The position numbers and the translations under genes are program-made. From the NCBI GenBank assembly GCA_017416155.1, contig JAFQDE010000019.1:124001-188000 (forward strand): a stretch of 64,000 nt of DNA, read 5' to 3'. Of the stretch, positions 1 through 8,573 are shown in pieces (positions within the stretch are counted from its first letter, which is position 1; every line of letters begins with the position of its first letter). The DNA comes from Tyzzerella sp. (lineage in GTDB: Bacteria; Bacillota; Clostridia; Lachnospirales; Lachnospiraceae). The notes beneath the pieces were generated by a model. It worked only from the letters and a program-made list of their open reading frames with translations, made no database searches and had not been told where the DNA came from.

Positions 1-310
1 CCTGCGAGAGAAGATTATACTTCCACTGCAGATAAGTATAGATATCAGCCATCCACTCCATGATAAATTCATCATATTGTTCGCTGATAGCTGCCGACAG
101 ATTCACTGTCACTCCAAGACTGCCTAATATTTGTTTTGGTGTTTTATTGAGAAATAAAGGATTGCCTTGATCCATGTTATAACGATAATCACAATTCATA
201 TACTTCGTTATCGTTTCAAATGCATCCTCACAATTTCTTGCGATTAGTTTGAACAAATATCTGTGTTTTTGAAACATGCTATCCAGATAACACTCATCGT
301 ATGCCGACAT
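1..310 (-). CDS. Partial unknown protein, cut by the left window edge
   Basis: An open frame starts at an ATG at 310 and runs off the left edge after about 103 residues. It overlaps the 3' end of the upstream ART-fold gene by 17 bp, which suggests translational coupling. I recognise no family. The visible part is soluble, with several aromatic and acidic residues (LFKLIARNCEDAF, then EFIMEWMADIYTYLQWKY) and no membrane segment. By position it is the partner of the DUF3990 protein, perhaps an antitoxin or immunity protein, but this is inference only. Confidence 0.6.
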   Translation of the reverse strand, partial: MSAYDECYLDSMFQKHRYLFKLIARNCEDAFETITKYMNCDYRYNMDQGNPLFLNKTPKQILGSLGVTVNLSAAISEQYDEFIMEWMADIYTYLQWKYNLLSQ

Positions 311-998
311 TCTCATATCCCCCAACTTCTCGATTATACACCAATTGATTCTGTAAGGCATAACGTGCAGTAATTCCCGGTACCTCAAATCCATCTAGCA
401 ATATCGCCTGCATTCTGGAATTTAGAAACTGATTTACCTCTCGCCTTGCATAAATATCAGCCTGCTTGTCTTCTTCTAACAGCTCCACCTCATAAGCATC
501 TAGCCAATGAATCTTTTCAAACGCTTTGCTCGACCGCAAAAACACTTGATTGCCTAATGAACCTTTATAAAACAGTCTTTCTACTTCGTGAATGTTAATC
601 TGATTCATTAAAAATGCTTCTACAACTTGTGTGTAACTATCATCTGCACGATATCCTTTGATTACATCATAGTGTTCCACATCTACTCTATATAATTCAA
701 CTAATCTCTTTCCCACAATACTTGCTGCTTCCTGATTGGCACCTCTGTTCGCCACAACTTCTGCAATCCAAGCCAAAACGCCATGCTCATTTAAATCAAG
801 CACTTGCATACCATCGAAATCCAGCTCGTAAACATTTACAATCGACTTTTCAGGATTACCATTTAATGTCGCCCAACTTCTTGCTCTATCTTCATATTCT
901 GTTGTGTAAAAACCATTTCCATAATCATTATCCGGCTTCCCGCCAAGATATGATGGACTTTTTATAATGTGGTCTGAGCCATGATACAATTTTATCAT
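294..998 (-). CDS. DUF3990 protein, ADP-ribosyltransferase-like fold
   Basis: This 234-aa protein opens with LYHGSDHII (residues 4-12) and then NDYGNGFYTTE (about 24-34). That pairing is typical of DUF3990, a family placed by sequence in the ADP-ribosyltransferase fold. The motifs would be the NAD-binding His and the first Tyr-bearing strand. Start: GGAG lies 10 nt before the ATG. It has no signal peptide, so it should act in the cytoplasm. It overlaps the next gene by 17 bp, as in two-gene toxin/partner loci. The target and activity are unknown; a toxin-like role is inferred from the fold. Confidence 0.75.
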   Translation of the reverse strand: MIKLYHGSDHIIKSPSYLGGKPDNDYGNGFYTTEYEDRARSWATLNGNPEKSIVNVYELDFDGMQVLDLNEHGVLAWIAEVVANRGANQEAASIVGKRLVELYRVDVEHYDVIKGYRADDSYTQVVEAFLMNQINIHEVERLFYKGSLGNQVFLRSSKAFEKIHWLDAYEVELLEEDKQADIYARREVNQFLNSRMQAILLDGFEVPGITARYALQNQLVYNREVGGYENVGIR

Positions 999-1085
999 TC
1001 TGCGTTCACTCCAATCTTTCGTTTAGTATACCACAAATTACCTCTGTAGGGGTATACCTTTTGAAAAAACTTAAAATTCTTTTGT

Positions 1086-2546
1086 TTAAATAACAATATC
1101 CGCCGAAATCATTTCTGCAATTTTATTTGTATTCTCAACAACAACCTCGTACGCTGTATCCTCTCCAAGACATTGGAATTCTTCTAACATTTCCTCTGTT
1201 GTCCGTATATGCAAACCATAGTCATCCGGTGAAGTATCATACCCCATAGATTCCAACAAAGCACTTCTTGCAACAGAATCCTCTTTATAGATATAATGTG
1301 CATCACTAGTTGCCACTACCGGTAAACCTAATTTCTTACCAATTCCTACAATCTTCTGATTCATTTCTCGCAAATCATCCTCGCTATTCACTTCGTCATA
1401 ATAAGAGTGAGTGCACATAAACAGATCATTTGCAACTGGTTGAATTTCCAAATAATCATAAAATCGCGCAATTACACTACATTCGTTCTCCTCTTCCCCC
1501 ATTAGAATGCCAGAATAGAGTTCCCCTGCTTCGCACGCTGACCCTATTAGCAAACCTTCTCGATATTTTTGCAACAAACTTTTAGGTACTCTAGGGCGAC
1601 GTTGGTAATAAGTTTCATTTGATTCATGTATAATCTTTTGCAGATTTTCGAGACCTTTTTGATTCTGCACTAATACCGTAGCATGATAAGAAGGACTGTT
1701 TTTAATGATTCCCGCATTGCCAGCACAAAGCTCATTTGCTTGTTTCCATGTTTCTATCTTCATAGATTCTAATGTTAACACAAACTTATTAAATATCCCT
1801 ACAATCAAATTCATATTCGCTTCAATTCCTCGCATATCCGAACGCTCAACCCCTAGTTCTCTTGCCACCATATGAATTTTATATCTATTCAAAGTAGGTA
1901 AGAGCAAACGACTCAATGCCAACGTATCAATCCACGTGTTCTTCAGTTGCAATCCACATTTTTTGAAATTAGCATTTAAAAATCCCATTTCAAAAGTTAC
2001 ATTATGCGAAACAAGCAATGAATCCCCTACAAACTCTAAAAAGTCTGGAAGCACTTCTTGAATCGTAGGTTGTCCAGCTACCATTTCATTTGTAATGTCT
2101 GTTAATGCTTCAACATCACTTGAAATCTGTGTTTCCGGATTGACATATGTATGAAATCTACCAACTTCTTTTCCGTCAGACAATTTTATTGCACCAATTT
2201 CTATAATACTATCATGCTTCGATGCAAGTCCCGTTGTTTCAATAGAAACAACAACCACGTCAGAAGATATAGAGCGTTCATTCTCTGGCGAAGTAACTCC
2301 CGTTAAATCATCTACAAGATAGACCTCCGTTCCGTATATCATTTTAAAATCATCCGGAAGTGTTCCGTCATTTTTCATTTCGAATATCTTATCGGACGCT
2401 TCTTGAAATGCTTCAATATTCCCATGATCAGTAATTGCCACTGCTCTCATATCTTCATTCGTGGCAAACGTTAGTAGTTCGTCAATGTCTATTAGTCCAT
2501 CCTTTTCACTTCGTTTCGTATGAGTATGTAATTCTATTCTTTTCAT
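1086..2546 (-). CDS. PolC-like PHP protein with degenerate exonuclease insert, no polymerase
   Basis: The 486-aa protein matches the N-terminal half of PolC (Gram-positive DNA polymerase III alpha): a PHP domain with a DnaQ-type exonuclease inserted at about 88-260, stopping where the polymerase would begin. PHP metal ligands are present: HTH at 7-9, DHG at 40-42, GTE at 72-74 and SDAH near the C-terminus. The exonuclease is not intact: motif I reads SIETTGL where DxE is expected (Ser100 for Asp), motif II has HNVTFE where FD is usual, and motif III lacks the HRA..D signature. I therefore expect a PHP phosphoesterase or nuclease with a structural exonuclease remnant. The start at 2546 has AAAGGAG 6 nt upstream; an in-frame ATG at 2588 is weaker. 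Its promoter carries the WYL-type operator at 2822-2836. Confidence 0.85.
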   Translation of the reverse strand: MKRIELHTHTKRSEKDGLIDIDELLTFATNEDMRAVAITDHGNIEAFQEASDKIFEMKNDGTLPDDFKMIYGTEVYLVDDLTGVTSPENERSISSDVVVVSIETTGLASKHDSIIEIGAIKLSDGKEVGRFHTYVNPETQISSDVEALTDITNEMVAGQPTIQEVLPDFLEFVGDSLLVSHNVTFEMGFLNANFKKCGLQLKNTWIDTLALSRLLLPTLNRYKIHMVARELGVERSDMRGIEANMNLIVGIFNKFVLTLESMKIETWKQANELCAGNAGIIKNSPSYHATVLVQNQKGLENLQKIIHESNETYYQRRPRVPKSLLQKYREGLLIGSACEAGELYSGILMGEEENECSVIARFYDYLEIQPVANDLFMCTHSYYDEVNSEDDLREMNQKIVGIGKKLGLPVVATSDAHYIYKEDSVARSALLESMGYDTSPDDYGLHIRTTEEMLEEFQCLGEDTAYEVVVENTNKIAEMISADIVI

Positions 2547-2650
2547 GATTTTCTCCTTTTTCAGATTAACTAAAATCTTCTTTCTCATTTTTACCTGATT
2601 ATATATTTCTTATGATACTTGCTTGCCACATCAGAATCAAGCCACTTATA

Positions 2651-2703
2651 GTTGTTTCTCGCATGTATTTCATGTTGTTTCTCTCATGTATTTCATGTTG
2701 TTT
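2651..2703. repeat. 23-bp tandem repeat, 2.3 copies, in the PHP-gene leader
   Basis: Two consecutive 23-bp units (2651-2673 and 2674-2696) differ at one base, and seven bases of a third unit follow. They lie in the roughly 250-nt 5' leader of the PHP gene, between its TATAAT and its RBS. Read on the minus strand each unit encodes MKYM(R)ETT, and the distal copy opens a 24-codon reading frame without a clear RBS. This could be a recent tandem duplication, a protein-binding iteron or a leader-peptide remnant. Confidence 0.7.
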
Positions 2704-2804
2704 ATTCACCCACTATACCGAATCCAAATTTTCTCTTCGTTCATGCATTGACTGCACTCTCACTACAATCACCTTCTTTCTTCATAATACGATTGTTGTA
2801 TTTG

Positions 2805-2836
2805 ATTATAGGAGTCCAAAGTGACACATACTGTCA
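2805..2836 (-). promoter_or_regulatory. WYL-type promoter of the PHP gene (operator plus TATAAT)
   Basis: On the minus strand TGACA-GTATG-TGTCA (2822-2836) is followed by 11 nt and TATAAT (2805-2810). There is no -35 hexamer at the normal distance. The same layout occurs at four other promoters in the window. Transcription would start near 2798. Confidence 0.75.
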
Positions 2837-2856
2837 TCCACAGAAAAAGAAATTTT

Positions 2857-2885
2857 TAAAAAGGAAGTTGCATATCACAACTTCC
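2857..2885 (-). terminator. Intrinsic terminator of the serine recombinase gene
   Basis: GGAAGTTG and CAACTTCC (2863-2870 and 2878-2885) form an 8-bp stem with a 7-nt loop that includes the recombinase stop codon. A T-rich run follows on the minus strand. Confidence 0.75.
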
Positions 2886-4725
2886 CATCTTCGAGTACCA
2901 CCCACTTTCCATGTCCGCCTTTTCCATTAAAATAAATCTTTCCTTCTCGCTTCAATGCTTTGATTTTATAGTTTGCTCCAGATAAACTAATTCCCAATTC
3001 ATTCGCAATCATCTTCGCTGTTATGTAAGGATTCTCCCTCATCATCTCAATAACAACATTACGTTCTTCTTGCTTTTGCTTCAGATAGTTAAATGCATTG
3101 CCAAACTCTACTCGTAGCACATTGTCTATATCATCACCAGAAACAGAGACATCCTCCAAACCAAGTAACTTAGAAAAGCAAAAGTGAATCTCCAAATACT
3201 CTGGGTAAACCAAAATCCTTTCCACTTCATCAAGCATTCCGGTCACAGTTGCTTTCTCTACAACATTGCTCTCTCTCATGGTACTCTCAATCTGTTCAAT
3301 TCGTTCTGATAGCAATTTCCCTCTGACATTTTTCTGTTCCAATTCCTTAATTTTGTCCTTTATCTGCTGTAATTGCAAATCCAGTTCCTTCTGCTTTACC
3401 TGGTAAATACTATCTGAGATAACACCTTCTAGCAACTTATTGACTAGGGTATCCATCTGCTTCAGTATTTTCTCCTTTTTCTGATGTTGTATTTCAATGT
3501 AATGTTGAACATTTTCCTCCTGCAACACTGTTTTTAGCATTTTTAACATATCACATACAATCTTTTCCTTGTCTGTAACATAATTTTCCTCAGCAACTTT
3601 TTGTAGAAGCTGATATAGCGTTTCCTCATCAAGATGGATATTGTCGCACCCTTCTGTTTCTTCAAGTTGTACCCTTCTGAGCTGTGGTCTGTCGCTTCCT
3701 CCTTCATTCCTGCCAACATCCAAATATTTTTTGCACGCCCAGAAGTAAATAGTATTATTATCCTTATATCGTCTTCGCATTCTTCTATAGAAAGGTTCAC
3801 CACACACGCCACAAAGCAATTTTCCACTTAGCTGAGATTTTCCCTTGTTCTTTCCAATTCTCGCTCGACTATTTACAAGATTTTTTTCAGAAACCCTTTC
3901 TGCAATCTTCTGATTCGCCAGTTCCCATAGTTCCTCAGAAACAGTTGCCGGAACTTTGTTCTCGTATATGTATTGCCCCTCCTCCGGCACACGAATCACC
4001 ATCTTTGACTCGAAATCAAAATGCTTGCGATTCATAACAACTGTTCCTTTATTAATAGGATTATGAATAATCCGAAGAATTGAAGTTGATGTAAATGGTT
4101 TCCCATTACGATTTAATATCCCATCATTTTTCAAAATAGTTGAAATCGTCCTTGTGCCAAATCCCGCAGCACAAAGTTCATACATCCTTCTTTTGATTGC
4201 AGCCTCTTCCTCGTCTAACGCTACACTTTTATCCTTCATTTTCCGAAATCCATAAGCATTGTTCGTAAGAATAACATTTCCATTATTCTTTTGCCTGTTT
4301 TGGTGAGCATTATTAATCTTTTTGCTCAACTCTCGGCTATAGTCTTCAGCAAGAATTGCCCTAATACCTGTAATCAGAGCATCGTCTGCAGTATAGAACT
4401 TTCGCTCAATATACATATAAAGCTTCTTTTGCTCACGTGTAAGACGTTCGACAAACAGATACCAGTCCTTCACATTTCGCATCAATCGGTCCTGCGACTT
4501 GATGACTATGATATCGAACTTGTCTAAACGCAAATCATCAAACAAACGATTATATTCTGTTCGACCTTTTGTAGTTGTACCAGAACGACTTTCCACATAT
4601 TCATCAACCAACAGCCACCCTTGGTGAGTAATACACTCTTTCGCTTCTGCCACTTGACTGACAAGAGCTTCCTTCTGACTTTCTTCTTCTGTACTGCAGC
4701 GGGCATATAAAACTGCCCGCCACAT
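2875..4725 (-). CDS. Large serine recombinase (site-specific integrase)
   Basis: At 616 aa this has the full large-serine-recombinase layout. The resolvase catalytic domain holds YARCS with nucleophile Ser11 and IVIKSQDRLMRN with the conserved Arg. The recombinase domain covers about 165-265. A zinc-ribbon segment follows (LLCGVCGEPFYRRMRRRY, then a later CKK), then a coiled coil at about 400-480. An unusual C-terminal winged-helix segment (NPYITAKMIANELGISLSGANYKI) covers the last 60 residues. Such enzymes integrate and excise mobile elements between short non-identical att sites. Its ATG overlaps the stop of the 38-aa gene (TAATG), so translation is coupled. It is the only complete integrase in the window and the likely driver of the surrounding element. 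Confidence 0.95.
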   Translation of the reverse strand: MWRAVLYARCSTEEESQKEALVSQVAEAKECITHQGWLLVDEYVESRSGTTTKGRTEYNRLFDDLRLDKFDIIVIKSQDRLMRNVKDWYLFVERLTREQKKLYMYIERKFYTADDALITGIRAILAEDYSRELSKKINNAHQNRQKNNGNVILTNNAYGFRKMKDKSVALDEEEAAIKRRMYELCAAGFGTRTISTILKNDGILNRNGKPFTSTSILRIIHNPINKGTVVMNRKHFDFESKMVIRVPEEGQYIYENKVPATVSEELWELANQKIAERVSEKNLVNSRARIGKNKGKSQLSGKLLCGVCGEPFYRRMRRRYKDNNTIYFWACKKYLDVGRNEGGSDRPQLRRVQLEETEGCDNIHLDEETLYQLLQKVAEENYVTDKEKIVCDMLKMLKTVLQEENVQHYIEIQHQKKEKILKQMDTLVNKLLEGVISDSIYQVKQKELDLQLQQIKDKIKELEQKNVRGKLLSERIEQIESTMRESNVVEKATVTGMLDEVERILVYPEYLEIHFCFSKLLGLEDVSVSGDDIDNVLRVEFGNAFNYLKQKQEERNVVIEMMRENPYITAKMIANELGISLSGANYKIKALKREGKIYFNGKGGHGKWVVLEDGKL

Positions 4726-4841
4726 TATGTTTCATCCTCCTGCTCAATCTTGACTGTAAGTCTAATTTTCTCTTCAGGAGTAATTAGTTGTTTTTGCATT
4801 AAAATATCTGTAAGCTTTAGCATAATATTTTTCTTTCGCAT
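4725..4841 (-). CDS. 38-aa protein translationally coupled to the serine recombinase
   Basis: This ORF has AAGGAG 10 nt upstream of its ATG and ends in TAATG, sharing one base with the recombinase start codon. The product is a small charged helical protein (LKLTDILMQKQLITPEEKIRL). It resembles the short EEK-containing two-helix proteins often placed next to serine recombinases in Clostridia. A role as recombination directionality factor or translational coupler is possible, but only position supports it. Confidence 0.65.
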   Translation of the reverse strand: MRKKNIMLKLTDILMQKQLITPEEKIRLTVKIEQEDET

Positions 4842-4876
4842 AAAATTTAGTCTCCTTGAATCATATTGTTGTTTCA

Positions 4877-4916
4877 CGGGCATAAGCAAACTTCTTTTTT
4901 ACTAAACTTATGCCCG
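4877..4916. terminator. Hairpin with 10-bp arms downstream of the helicase gene
   Basis: CGGGCATAAG (4877-4886) and CTTATGCCCG (4907-4916) are perfect inverted repeats with a 20-nt loop. The hairpin lies between the helicase stop and the 38-aa ORF. No strong T-run follows on the minus strand, so it may be a weak terminator or a binding site. Confidence 0.5.
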
Positions 4917-4977
4917 TTTATAAAAATTTAGTAATTATGTAACGTTTCCCAATACAGTTCAGGAAGGTGAATGTAAA

Positions 4978-6684
4978 TCATTGCACTTTGAAAACGTGTG
5001 GACTTTTGCATATTTCACCCTCGCTTTCTTCTTTTTCCAAAACAGTATAAACGTTTCTCATGTTTACTTTTCCTGGATGAATCAAAAGTTCCAAGTCAAG
5101 CCAATCACAAACCATCTTGAATTTTTCAGATGACATTGTATCTTTCTGAATCTGTATGTCCAAATTCTTCAGGATATCTTTCTTATATTCAGCGACGATT
5201 TTGGTCTTACTTTTCTGAAATTCTTCTTTCGTATAATCTTGAATTTTCAACAACTCTTTTTTTAATTCCTCTTTACGCTCTTCCTTATAACTCGAACTTA
5301 AAAATGTGATTTCATCTTCGCTTTTACCAATCCAAGCAAATTGACTGATAGTAACTTTTTTCGGGTCTTCTGAAGCTAATTTCAAGAATCGTTTTTCAGC
5401 CAACAACAAATTCCCCGTCTTTTCTTCTGCAAAAGCATTAATTACCATATGGCAATCACTATCAACAAAGCAGTATTGATAACAATATTCGCTGTAATAC
5501 TCGTTCTCTTTACAAGTCAAAACTAAAAAATTGCGAATCCAATCAGACCTTTCGTCTCTCCCGTACCAGCCATCAAGAAATTGATGAAAATCCCGTTTTG
5601 CCATGCACTCCCTGCAATCATCAATAGCATCTATTTTCTCGCTGTACTGATTCACTCTCTTCTGATAATATTCGATACTTCTTGGGAATACGAAAAGATT
5701 ACATTCACCAATTTTCTCGGCACGGATACGTCCTATCATTTGAAGAAAACTCACTTTAGATTCCGTCGCAATGACCACACTTTCCACCTCAGAATCGTGA
5801 ATAGACACACCATTGTCCAAAACCGATGTTGTTATTAACGCCTTACCCGGCACTTTATGCCCAGCCACTAACTTCCTAACCGCCTGCTCTTCCTTTCCTT
5901 CTTCGAGAATTTTTGAGTTTAGAATAAAAATATCATTCGACGAATATTTTCCAGTTTCGCATAACATTTTTTTTATTTTCTCCGCCTTGGTTTTATCGTC
6001 GATGAACCAAATACTCTTCTTGCCTGATTTTGCAACTGCATTGATGATACTTTCCACATCCTCGGAATGATAACAGTTGAATCTCGAGAAATCTGCTTCA
6101 TCCAAAAAATCATAAATTTCTCCAACATAGTGATACTTTTCCATACCATCAAATTCTCTTTCCTCTTGTTCAATCTTCTTTTTACATTGTTTGAATGTAT
6201 TCTCGATAAGTGGAAGTACTTCCTCTGGTGTTGCGGTCATGAAAATCATGGTCTTAAAATACCCTGCTCGGATGATTGCCTGCAAAAGCACATACGTCCC
6301 ATAACTGTTGAAGTCTGAATCCGCGTAGAAATAATGGCATTCATCGCAAATGATGACATCATATTCGTCAAACATAAAACGAATATCTGCTCCATTTTTC
6401 ACTTTTTCCGCAACTTCCTGATAAGTCATAATCTCAACATCATCAATATAATCAAGATACCTCTCATAAATCTCAGCAATATCAAAATCATACTGCCGAT
6501 GTAAAAGCGTTCGATTACAAAGTATTAAAATCTTCTTTCCAGCCATGCTACAAAATTCTAAAACTTCGTAAATAATAAAACTACTTTTTCCCATCCCGGT
6601 GGGAGCGAAAATTCCTATTTTCTTCCCTTTAAACCAAGAAACAAACTCTTTTCTTTTTATTTTATCTGACAAATATTGTTTCAT
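4978..6684 (-). CDS. SF2 DNA/RNA helicase-like ATPase
   Basis: The 568-aa protein has a complete SF2 motor. Motif I is APTGMGKSS (27-35), motif II DECH (114-117), motif III TAT (150-152), and motif VI QMIGRIR at about residue 335. Motif Ib-like ILCNRTLLHRQ follows the Walker A strand. The C-terminal 200 residues are charged and helical without a family I can name. There is no nuclease or methylase beside it, so it is not an obvious restriction subunit. The start has AAGGAGG 10 nt upstream. The bases around its ATG (TCGATGAAACA) match those of the upstream 539-aa gene, hinting that the two share an origin or expression control. Substrate unknown. Confidence 0.85.
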   Translation of the reverse strand: MKQYLSDKIKRKEFVSWFKGKKIGIFAPTGMGKSSFIIYEVLEFCSMAGKKILILCNRTLLHRQYDFDIAEIYERYLDYIDDVEIMTYQEVAEKVKNGADIRFMFDEYDVIICDECHYFYADSDFNSYGTYVLLQAIIRAGYFKTMIFMTATPEEVLPLIENTFKQCKKKIEQEEREFDGMEKYHYVGEIYDFLDEADFSRFNCYHSEDVESIINAVAKSGKKSIWFIDDKTKAEKIKKMLCETGKYSSNDIFILNSKILEEGKEEQAVRKLVAGHKVPGKALITTSVLDNGVSIHDSEVESVVIATESKVSFLQMIGRIRAEKIGECNLFVFPRSIEYYQKRVNQYSEKIDAIDDCRECMAKRDFHQFLDGWYGRDERSDWIRNFLVLTCKENEYYSEYCYQYCFVDSDCHMVINAFAEEKTGNLLLAEKRFLKLASEDPKKVTISQFAWIGKSEDEITFLSSSYKEERKEELKKELLKIQDYTKEEFQKSKTKIVAEYKKDILKNLDIQIQKDTMSSEKFKMVCDWLDLELLIHPGKVNMRNVYTVLEKEESEGEICKSPHVFKVQ

Positions 6685-6704
6685 CGATATAAACCTCCTT
6701 AAAT

Positions 6705-6743
6705 AAAATAATGCTACAGCGGCGCCAGCTGTAGCATTATTTT
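6705..6743 (-). terminator. Strong intrinsic terminator between the 539-aa and helicase genes
   Basis: A perfect 16-bp stem (6705-6720 with 6728-6743, core AATGCTACAGC) closes a 7-nt loop GC-rich in the middle and is followed by ATTTTATTT-like sequence on the minus strand. It ends transcription of the 539-aa gene. Confidence 0.85.
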
Positions 6744-6794
6744 ATATTATGGCATAAATATTGTCGAAAGGCTCAGAAATTTCTGACACCTCGG

Positions 6795-8414
6795 CTATTT
6801 TATACACAAAAGAGTTTTTATCACTTCTCGACTAAGTATCGCATAGACATGTTTTTGTTCTAACCGTTGTTCCTTTCCCTGTCCATTCTTTCTCACTTTT
6901 ATCTCCATCTTATTAAATAGCTTTTTTTCTTTTTCCTTAATCTCCTTGTATGCCTTATTTCTTAGTTTATAATAAATATCATACAATTCTTCCACTGTAT
7001 CCGGGAATTCCATCTCTCTCATTTCTTCTTCAACTTGACTTCTTATCTTCTTTCCGGCTTCATTTCTAGTTTCCCCCACAACAAGTATGACACTCTGTCC
7101 AAAAACATTATGTATTTCCCATTGAATTACTTCATTCAAATATTCAAACGAAAAACTTGATTTTTTTGTCAGTTCAATAAGTTTTTCTTCTGGTAAAACA
7201 TCAAAAAAGCAATCATGTACTTGTCTAATATTTCGCCAATCACATATATGGCAATCTTTAGTCCAGTTTTTATAAGCTTCCTCATCATTATAATATTTTT
7301 CCCAAGCATTTTTTACTTGTAAATGCAAATAACGCATTCGTCCTGCTACATCAGACAAAAAGTAGTTATACTTGTACCATTCTATCTCTAAAATCTGTTC
7401 AAAGATTGCAGACACCACATTTTTTATTACTTCAACAAATTTTATTGCATTACAAACTTCCTGTTCGGTACTCATTTTTATTCCCGAAGAAAAAATCGAA
7501 TCCATAATCTTCTTTCGAATTACAAATGGTGCCAATGTCGTTCCTGCTCTTATTACACTCAATCTTCCTTCAAGTTCTCTTACACTGCCAATCATTCGTA
7601 TATTAGGATACATTTGATTAATATATCCTATCCCTAGCGAATATTCCATCAACAACAAATTTTCCATATAACTTTCTTTTAATGCAGAATATATGGCATA
7701 AGTATTTTTAAAAGAATATCGAGTATAATCCTCTATATCTGATTCAACGTCGAATATGTTAATATGAGCCAAACTAATCATCGTTTTATGATACCTAACG
7801 CATCCTCCTGGAATACTTTGTATTTCGTATTTATCTGTTTCATCCTCTATATCACATTCACCCTTCTTAAACGAATTCATATCGCACATCTGAACGACTG
7901 GCACAGGATATAACTTACGTACTAATTCTTTATTTACACGACTGTCACTTTTTTTCCAAGCAATTTGGATATCAGTTTTTGTTTTTTCCAATGCTTTTTT
8001 AGCTCTGACTCTTTTCTTCCACGTATCTTCACCTTCTCCCTTTTTGCGCCGAGTATTAATTTCCTTTTTAAAAATTTCATCATTTGCATTATTATATATC
8101 CATCCCATATAAATAGCACAATGAGTATCATCACAATAACTTATAGGTTCATCAATAATATTACAAACTTCTTTGATAAGTTTTTCCCATATAATCCGAT
8201 TTTTCTCATCACTAGGAACAATTCCTAATGCAGACAAATTAATCTTTTCTTTATAACCACTTTCGCCAACAAATCGATTTATATATTGGGGTATTTCCGA
8301 ATCATAATCTTCAAAGTCAGAGATAACATCTATACCATATTTCTTCTTTAAATACACTTCTGCTTCCGATTTGCTTAATTTGGTTTTGGGGTTCATAAAT
8401 TTATACTGCTTCAT
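6795..8414 (-). CDS. Unknown 539-aa protein upstream of the helicase
   Basis: I do not recognise this family. It is a soluble, Lys/Glu-rich, mostly helical protein with scattered Cys (CDDTHC, then KDCHICDWRN near the middle) that could bind a metal. A charged coiled-coil-like C-terminus (EELYDIYYKLRNKAYKEIKEKEKKL) ends the protein. The start is supported by GGAGG 10 nt before the ATG. Base use is AT-rich like the rest of the accessory part. It sits just upstream of the SF2 helicase, separated by a strong terminator, and both genes begin MKQY. A joint function with the helicase, for example in element maintenance or defence, is plausible but unproven. Confidence 0.8.
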   Translation of the reverse strand: MKQYKFMNPKTKLSKSEAEVYLKKKYGIDVISDFEDYDSEIPQYINRFVGESGYKEKINLSALGIVPSDEKNRIIWEKLIKEVCNIIDEPISYCDDTHCAIYMGWIYNNANDEIFKKEINTRRKKGEGEDTWKKRVRAKKALEKTKTDIQIAWKKSDSRVNKELVRKLYPVPVVQMCDMNSFKKGECDIEDETDKYEIQSIPGGCVRYHKTMISLAHINIFDVESDIEDYTRYSFKNTYAIYSALKESYMENLLLMEYSLGIGYINQMYPNIRMIGSVRELEGRLSVIRAGTTLAPFVIRKKIMDSIFSSGIKMSTEQEVCNAIKFVEVIKNVVSAIFEQILEIEWYKYNYFLSDVAGRMRYLHLQVKNAWEKYYNDEEAYKNWTKDCHICDWRNIRQVHDCFFDVLPEEKLIELTKKSSFSFEYLNEVIQWEIHNVFGQSVILVVGETRNEAGKKIRSQVEEEMREMEFPDTVEELYDIYYKLRNKAYKEIKEKEKKLFNKMEIKVRKNGQGKEQRLEQKHVYAILSREVIKTLLCIK

Positions 8415-8573
8415 CGATTCATCCTCCGTTTTTTATGTATATATTGTACCTAAAAAATTGCAAAACTGAATTTTCTCTATATAAGGTGTCGTCACTTTTT
8501 CACTTTTTCATTGGAATGATTAATACTTCGCCTTACATATTCTTCCCCCTGTTTATTCGTTTCGATCCTGTTT

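Noticed and set aside
2651..2703. CRISPR array
   Set aside because: Only 2.3 direct units without spacers; likewise the ToxI repeats at 37722-37793 have no spacers. No cas gene is present in the window.
8430..8573. WYL-type site near GTGACGACACC on the minus strand
   Set aside because: The halves are too close and no TATAAT lies at 11 nt.
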